Shown here: positions 13,384 to 17,240 of the stretch, in pieces
Numbering within the stretch: the first letter of the stretch is position 1
Layout of the letters: the number at the start of each line of letters is the position of its first letter
Source of the DNA: Gammaproteobacteria bacterium
GTDB taxonomy: Bacteria > Pseudomonadota > Gammaproteobacteria > Steroidobacterales > Steroidobacteraceae
Length of the DNA: 17,240 bases
Reading direction: 5' to 3'
Assembly: GCA_030040235.1 (NCBI GenBank)
Contig: JASHUC010000135.1
Span: forward strand, 1-17,240
Notes under the pieces: generated by a model
The model's database searches: none
What the model saw: the letters and a program-made list of their open reading frames with translations, nothing else
What the model was told of the DNA's origin: nothing
Made by a program: the position numbers and the translations under genes

Positions 13384-14271
13384 ATGCGTCAAGCGTGCCC
13401 TCATGTTCGCAAACGAGTCGTCTTCGCGCTGACGGTCGCGCTGGTCGTTGCTCTGGGTCCCTGCGCCTTTGCGCAAACCGCCTCCGGGGACCCTCCAGCC
13501 GCAGAGACGCTGTGGCTGAGCGGGAATGCGCTGAAGATCAAGACCAACATCTATCAAAGCGCACGGTTGAGCAGTCATCCCACTCTCGTCGTCGTGCTTC
13601 ACGGTGATTTACTCGGATTCCGCCAGATTCCTCCCTCGACCTACCACTACGTCTTTGCCGACGCTGCGACCAGAAAGATCGAGGACGTGGTGGTGGCGGC
13701 CGTGCTGCGTCCGGGCTACAGGGATCATAGCGGGGAGCGCTCGGACGGAAATGCCGGGCTCGCGACAGGCGACAACTACACGCCCGAAGTGGTAGACGCG
13801 GTGGGCGCCGTCATCGCCCAACTCAAGGCGAGATTCCATCCTGCGCACACCGTGCTGGTGGGGCACTCGGGCGGCGCGGCGATTACCGGTGACCTGTTGG
13901 GCCGGCTGCCCGCGGCGGTCGATGGCGCGCTTCTGGTGTCCTGCCCCTGCGAGCTCGCCGCTTGGCGCAGGTACATGATGCGAAAACAGAACAACAACCC
14001 AATCTGGTCGATGCCCATCCACTCGCTTTCGCCGCAAGAGCTCGCAAGCAAGGTCTCCCCTGGGGAGCATGTCACCGTGCTCGTCGGGGCTGAGGATGAT
14101 GTGGCGCCGCCGTGGATGAGCAGGCGCTATGCCCAGGCTCTGAAGGAACACGTCAGGCACGTGAACCTGACCATCGCGCCGGGTTTGGGCCACGAGATTC
14201 TCCTGGAGCCGGTCACCTACGAGGCGCTAAACGGCCTGGTCGAGAGTCTCAGACGGCACGGCACGAGGTGA
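13384..14271 (+). CDS. Exported alpha/beta hydrolase
   Basis: The 295-residue protein has a strong ribosome-binding site (GAAGGAGA) 4 bases before ATG 13384. Residues 1-30 form a Sec signal peptide: basic start, hydrophobic 12-26, and cleavage after AFA-Q. The mature enzyme has the alpha/beta hydrolase order: HGD oxyanion region (73-75), nucleophile elbow GHSGG (160-164, Ser162), acid candidate Asp238 or Asp239 in VGAEDDVAPP, and His270 in GLGHE. The short Asp-rich turn followed by APP, and the GHSGGA elbow, resemble periplasmic esterases or dienelactone-hydrolase-like enzymes, but the substrate is unknown. Cysteines in SCPCE (187, 189) could be redox-paired. The gene lies 35 bases after the FAD-oxidase stop. 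An exported hydrolase could release a hydroxy acid for that oxidase; this pairing is inferred from position. Confidence 0.9.
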   Translation: MRQACPHVRKRVVFALTVALVVALGPCAFAQTASGDPPAAETLWLSGNALKIKTNIYQSARLSSHPTLVVVLHGDLLGFRQIPPSTYHYVFADAATRKIEDVVVAAVLRPGYRDHSGERSDGNAGLATGDNYTPEVVDAVGAVIAQLKARFHPAHTVLVGHSGGAAITGDLLGRLPAAVDGALLVSCPCELAAWRRYMMRKQNNNPIWSMPIHSLSPQELASKVSPGEHVTVLVGAEDDVAPPWMSRRYAQALKEHVRHVNLTIAPGLGHEILLEPVTYEALNGLVESLRRHGTR

Positions 14272-14398
14272 GCACGCGCTCGAGGCACCCGAACGCACGC
14301 ATGCAACCATTTGCGCGTCTCGTGCATCCTATGAGGGGTCAACGAACGTATTACTCCCTGGAGAACCGTTTTCCCTGACCTGGCCGCCGGAGAGACCG

Positions 14399-14869
14399 AT
14401 GTACTCCGCTAGATCTGCCGCTCGCCCCCCCACGGTCCTTTTGACTCAGGACGACGCGCTGAGTCTCCTCGAATATTGGCACACCAGCGCCGAGCCGCTG
14501 ATGCTTGTGCACCGCAGACCGGACGAGCGTGTCACTCGGATTGGACGGGGTCGTGTTCGGAGTGCGACGGTGCAGGAGTTGCGGATCGAGACGCCCCATG
14601 GGCCATTACGAATCACGATGCACTCAGCCGACTTCGAGTTCCGCACGCTCGCAGGTGCCGCAACACCATGCGTTCGCAAGACCCCCGCGGACGGTCTGCT
14701 GATTCATCTGGGACCCGATCATTGGGCGTTTCTCCGTTCCGCTCCTGAGTTACCGAGATCGAACGGTTCCGGTGCCATGCGGCGCGGCGGTGAATGCCGG
14801 CAGCTGCTCGGCCATCGCAGACAGAGAACCCAGGCGCGGAAATTCCGATTCGCGAACGATCCCCGGTAG
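14399..14869 (+). CDS. Hypothetical protein with antisense-overlapping tail
   Basis: ATG 14399 has GGAGAG 5 bases upstream. The 156-residue product has two parts. Residues 1-117 look like a normal protein: VLLTQDDALSLLEYW, LMLVHRRPDERVTRIGRG, VQELRIETPHGPLRITMHSADFEF, DGLLIHLGPDHWAFL; probably a small beta-rich cytosolic domain. I do not recognise the family. Residues 118-156 are arginine-rich, of low complexity, and are encoded opposite the last 40 codons of the glutathione S-transferase gene. In the frame one base back a TGA stands at 14746-14748, just before the transferase stop codon at 14750-14752, so a shift of one base would give a tidy convergent arrangement. The tail may therefore be an artefact of a frameshift. 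There is no signal peptide or transmembrane segment. Confidence 0.6.
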   Translation: MYSARSAARPPTVLLTQDDALSLLEYWHTSAEPLMLVHRRPDERVTRIGRGRVRSATVQELRIETPHGPLRITMHSADFEFRTLAGAATPCVRKTPADGLLIHLGPDHWAFLRSAPELPRSNGSGAMRRGGECRQLLGHRRQRTQARKFRFANDPR

Positions 14870-15382
14870 CATGCACTGAGTGAAGTGCCAGGCAATGGCC
14901 GTTGCGACCTCGGCCGCGCCCATCGACCGGTCCCCGTCGGGCCGCTTCCGGCGGACGAGGTCCGCCTCGAGTTCCTGGTACCCCGCGTTCAGCTGTCCGG
15001 AGATCCGAGCGACCCAGGGCTCGTGACGCTTTTCCGGCGGGCGTAGCTCGTGCTCATAGATGAGCTGCACGCTTTTCTCGCAGGCCGCGAGCGCAAGACC
15101 GATGGTCCGCAGTGATGCCACACGCTCCGTCAGCTCGCGTGGCATCAGGGATCGGGGAGCGGCCAGCCCCTCGGCATAATCCAGGATGAGAGTCGAATCC
15201 ATGAGCACCGTGCCGTCGTCGCATAAGAGTGTCGGCGCCTTCACCACGGGGTTGATCGCGCGGAACGCCTCGAATGTGCTGAACACGGACAGCGCGCGAT
15301 GTTCGAACGGAATTCCGAGCAGCTGCAGGGATACCGCGACCCGGCGAACATAGGGTGAGTCGAGCATTCCGATGAGCTGCAT
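14750..15382 (-). CDS. Glutathione S-transferase family protein
   Basis: The 210-residue protein starts at ATG 15382 with AAAGGT about 8 bases upstream. The thioredoxin-like N-domain (1-80) begins MQLIGMLDSPYVRRVAVSL, with Ser9 at the position of the glutathione-activating Ser/Cys, then INPVVKAPTLLCDDG with the cis-Pro of the family (VKAP), and MDSTLILDYAE with the Asp-Ser pair that holds the gamma-glutamyl group. The helical C-domain (about 90-200) includes RTIGLALAACEKSVQLIYE. The layout is typical of YibF-like or zeta/theta-type bacterial transferases, which conjugate, isomerise or reduce small electrophiles in the cytosol; the substrate is unknown. A divergent small membrane protein starts 63 bases away. 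Its 3' end overlaps the hypothetical gene on the opposite strand by 120 bases. Confidence 0.9.
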   Translation of the reverse strand: MQLIGMLDSPYVRRVAVSLQLLGIPFEHRALSVFSTFEAFRAINPVVKAPTLLCDDGTVLMDSTLILDYAEGLAAPRSLMPRELTERVASLRTIGLALAACEKSVQLIYEHELRPPEKRHEPWVARISGQLNAGYQELEADLVRRKRPDGDRSMGAAEVATAIAWHFTQCMLPGIVRESEFPRLGSLSAMAEQLPAFTAAPHGTGTVRSR

Positions 15383-15445
15383 GGAGGCACACCTTTGGTT
15401 TTAGTGAGATGATGCGCAGAGTACAAGCGTTTGGAGGACAGGCCC

Positions 15446-15676
15446 GTGCACCGGACGTTCAACGCCATCATGCGAATCGTGAGCAGCCTCATCGGGCTGC
15501 TCATGATCGTCGTGGGAATCATCTGGATCCTTCAGGGACTCAATCTTGCCTTCCGCGTGGGGTTCATGGTCGGCGAGAAGCGCTGGGTCCTTTTTGGCGC
15601 CATCCTTGCGCTGGTGGGCATCGCACAAGTCATCTGGAGCAACACGCGCCAGGCAACGAGCCTTCGCCCTTCCTGA
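15446..15676 (+). CDS. Small two-helix inner-membrane protein
   Basis: GTG 15446 is preferred because GGAGG (15433-15437) lies 8 bases upstream; an in-frame TTG at 15431 overlaps that site and is less likely. The 76-residue protein has two hydrophobic helices, about residues 11-31 (VSSLIGLLMIVVGIIWILQG) and 49-66 (LFGAILALVGIAQVIW), joined by a short loop with GEKRW. The C-terminal tail is polar. No enzymatic motif is present and I assign no function; small proteins of this shape are widespread in proteobacteria. The gene is divergent from the glutathione S-transferase and convergent with the site-2 protease, 61 bases from its stop. The 15677-15737 gap shows no terminator hairpin. Confidence 0.75.
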   Translation: MHRTFNAIMRIVSSLIGLLMIVVGIIWILQGLNLAFRVGFMVGEKRWVLFGAILALVGIAQVIWSNTRQATSLRPS

Positions 15677-15737
15677 CAGCCCGCCGCCAATCGGACGACT
15701 CGATGTGGAATATTGCCGCCACTCGGCCATGACTCCC

Positions 15738-16418
15738 CTACCGATTGCCGGTCAGCACGAGAATCGCGCCGATGAGTGCACTCGCGGGACGCTCGACAAG
15801 CCGGGCGAACAGGTCTAGACGGAATCCAAACTGGGCGGCAAGGAGGGGTAGTACGAAGAGCACACTGATGACGATCGACATCCCGTAGCGCCCGAGGCGC
15901 GCGAGTGGTGCCGCGAGAAAGTCCGGGAGCAGACCGACGGCGACCCGTCCGCCATCGAGTGGAGGTATCGGAATCAGATTGAAGAGGGCGAGGATCACGT
16001 TGAGCTCGATCGCATTGGCGAAGTTCGCCAGGAACCAGCGTCCAGTTTCCGGCGGCAAGAAGGCAACCCCGTGGACCAGCAGCGCGGCGACGGTTGCGAG
16101 CACGAGATTCATGGCAGGACCCGCCGCCGCTACCGAGACCATATCGCGGCGTGGATTCCGCAGACGCTCGAACCTCACGGGCACCGGTTTGGCGTACCCG
16201 AACAGAAAGGGGGCGTGCATCAGCAGCAACAGCGCGGGCAGCGCGATCGTGCCGATGGGATCCACGTGCTTCAGAGGGTTGAAGGAGACCCGCCCGAGCT
16301 GCCATGCAGTATCGTCCCCACGGAGCTTCGCCACGTAGCCGTGCGCAGCCTCGTGGAGTGTGATCGCAAGCAGCGCCGGTATTACCCACGTCGAGGCCAC
16401 ATACAGTGTGCTGTTGAT
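15738..16418 (-). CDS. Site-2-protease-family membrane metalloprotease (M50), probable AUC start
   Basis: The protein belongs to the compact M50 (S2P) branch, which cleaves within membranes using zinc. The zinc motif HEAAH lies in the first membrane segment (ALLAITLHEAAHGYVA), followed by LGRVSFNPLKHVDPIGTI, AAAGPAMNLVLA, and the second zinc-binding motif LFNLIPIPPLDGGRV near the middle of the chain. A hydrophobic segment follows (SIVISVLFVLPLLAAQFGF). There is no PDZ domain. The start is unusual: GGAGGAG lies 6 bases before ATC 16418, and beginning there gives 14 residues before LLAITLHE, as in homologues I recall. In-frame alternatives are TTG 16448, without a ribosome-binding site, and GTG 16400, 24 bases from GGAGGAG and leaving a shortened first helix. 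With ATC the protein has 226 residues. The broken glycosyltransferase lies upstream on the same strand. Confidence 0.88.
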   Translation of the reverse strand: MNSTLYVASTWVIPALLAITLHEAAHGYVAKLRGDDTAWQLGRVSFNPLKHVDPIGTIALPALLLLMHAPFLFGYAKPVPVRFERLRNPRRDMVSVAAAGPAMNLVLATVAALLVHGVAFLPPETGRWFLANFANAIELNVILALFNLIPIPPLDGGRVAVGLLPDFLAAPLARLGRYGMSIVISVLFVLPLLAAQFGFRLDLFARLVERPASALIGAILVLTGNR

Positions 16419-16424
16419 GAAATT

Positions 16425-16431
16425 CTCCTCC
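16425..16431 (-). promoter_or_regulatory. Strong ribosome-binding site GGAGGAG of the M50 gene
   Basis: GGAGGAG on the minus strand, followed by AATTTC and then ATC (16418-16416). No ATG, GTG or TTG stands 4-12 bases downstream in the correct frame. This site decides the start assigned to the protease gene. Confidence 0.6.
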
Positions 16432-16491
16432 GAAACTTCCAGTTCCAAGTCGCGGCGCGCTCGAGCTTGCGCACCGGGCTCGAACGCACCC

Positions 16492-17240
16492 CTACTTGGC
16501 GAACATTCGGTTCTCTGCGAGGCCGTATTCGGCCTCGAGCCGCCTGGCGGCGACCTGCGCCCCATCCCAGCCGATCTTCTGCGAGAGCGCCTGCGCCCGA
16601 ACCGCCACAGCCGGATCGAGGGCTTTTCGAAGGGCGTCGGTTACAGACTCCGTTGTGAGCGTCGCATGGGGCGTGCTGGTCCCAATCCCGAGATCCACAA
16701 TGCGACGAGATCCACAATGCGACTGGCCCAGTAAAACTGGTCGCTGAACATCGGTGTGACGACCTGGGGGATGCCGGCGCGGGCCGCTGCGGCAGTACTT
16801 GCGGCTCGAGTCACTTGCAGCCGGCATGCTGCCGAAGCCGACATAAATGGGAGGTTGCCCGCGTCGGAGAAACGCTTCGAGGTCGCTCGGGAGCGGCGCG
16901 TCATCCCCGAGCACCCACGCGCCCGTCTGGAAAATCTCCCGACCGGGGCTGACCGTCGCCGGGGCGAGCGCGACATCGGCCGCAAGCCACGTGTGATCGG
17001 TGAGGACGTAGTCGAGCACGTCATCGATTGGGTCCAGGCCGAGCCGGCCGCGATTCTGGTTGATGCGCTGCAGCGCGCGCTCGTTCCACGCACGGGCTGT
17101 ATTGCGCCAGCGCTCTTCAATGCTCGCGGACCTGTCCGCATCCGTAGGCTGACCCGGCACCGGTGGGGGCGCGTACTGGTGCGCGTTGGCGCCGACGATC
17201 ATATCGCAGCCGTCAACGACCGCGCTGATGGTCTCGAATT
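16492..17240 (-). pseudogene. Broken GT1-family glycosyltransferase (5' end outside window)
   Basis: The minus-strand frame is open to the window edge, so the gene starts beyond it. The product is a GT1 (sterol/erythromycin-type) glycosyltransferase: AHQYA, then GLDPIDDVLDYVLTDHTWLAAD, QTGAWVLGDDAPLPSDLEAFL, PPIYVGFGSMPAA, and a C-terminus LGIG with DGAQVAARRLEAEYG. After GFGSMPAASDSSR the family's AAAARAGIPQVVTPMFSDQFYWASRIVDL continues in another frame, and the donor-binding HHGGAGT that should precede it is missing, implying a deletion near 16795-16806 of roughly 60-70 codons. A 17-bp tandem duplication at 16690-16723 then returns translation to the first frame, so no stop occurs although about 30 residues are scrambled. 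HQYA running directly into PPPVPGQ near 17170 suggests a further in-frame deletion. Loss of the sugar-nucleotide site makes activity very unlikely. Confidence 0.8.
16690..16723. repeat. 17-bp perfect tandem duplication inside the glycosyltransferase
   Basis: GAGATCCACAATGCGAC occurs at 16690-16706 and again at 16707-16723 without mismatch. Seventeen is not a multiple of three, so the duplication shifts the reading frame. Removing one copy joins SRIVDL directly to GIGTSTP in the family-like frame. Confidence 0.9.

Noticed and set aside
15398..15426. Promoter candidate for the GST gene (TTGTAC, 17 bases, TAAAAC on the minus strand)
   Set aside because: Poor consensus match, and transcription would begin inside the ribosome-binding site.

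Overview
The window is GC-rich bacterial DNA, densely packed with short intergenic gaps and several stop/start overlaps. Gene content (LytS/LytTR and DesK/DesR-type two-component systems, a glutathione S-transferase, a short exodeoxyribonuclease III of the usual bacterial kind, many Sec-exported proteins, one lipoprotein) fits a Gram-negative proteobacterium. A gammaproteobacterium of the Steroidobacter/Xanthomonas side is my best guess, but it is inference and not shown by any marker gene. No rRNA, tRNA, CRISPR array, transposase or integrase was seen.

Layout. 1-567: C-terminal part of exodeoxyribonuclease III (xthA). 577-693: a 38-residue stump matching the start of ANT(6)-type streptomycin adenylyltransferases. 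697-1425: a membrane-anchored or exported protein of unknown function, convergent with a methyltransferase of the Rv2258c type (1427-2479, minus). 2634-3320 (minus): a small secreted beta-rich protein. It is divergent from a three-gene signalling operon (3650-6199): a LytS-type histidine kinase, a second membrane protein that looks like a kinase stripped of its phospho-acceptor histidine and ATPase domain, and a LytTR response regulator. Facing it is a 627-residue lipoprotein (6222-8105, minus) made of five Ig-like repeats, each with one C-x8-C pair.

8106-8375 is the most regulatory-looking stretch. It has a perfect 9-2-9 palindrome built on TTGACA/TGTCAA, further copies of that hexamer, and a hairpin that would hide an AGGAGG sequence. 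It precedes an exported type-B carboxylesterase (8376-10031). A DesK-like kinase and DesR-like regulator follow (10075-11855), then an FAD-linked oxidase of the D-lactate/2-hydroxyglutarate/glycolate dehydrogenase class (11957-13348) and an exported alpha/beta hydrolase (13384-14271). These five genes share a strand and probably form one or two transcription units.

14399-15382 holds an unknown protein whose arginine-rich tail runs antisense into a glutathione S-transferase gene. A two-helix membrane protein (15446-15676) and a site-2-protease-family membrane metalloprotease (minus, 15738-16418, apparently with an AUC start) follow. The right end is a broken GT1 glycosyltransferase gene (16492 to the edge, minus) with a deletion that removes the HHGGAG donor-site motif, a 17-bp tandem duplication, and probably one more in-frame deletion.

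Points most worth attention: the His-less kinase-like partner in the LytS/LytTR operon, the five-fold C-x8-C lipoprotein, the palindromic control region before the esterase, the possible AUC start, and the two decayed genes at the ends of the window (an ANT(6) stump and a glycosyltransferase).
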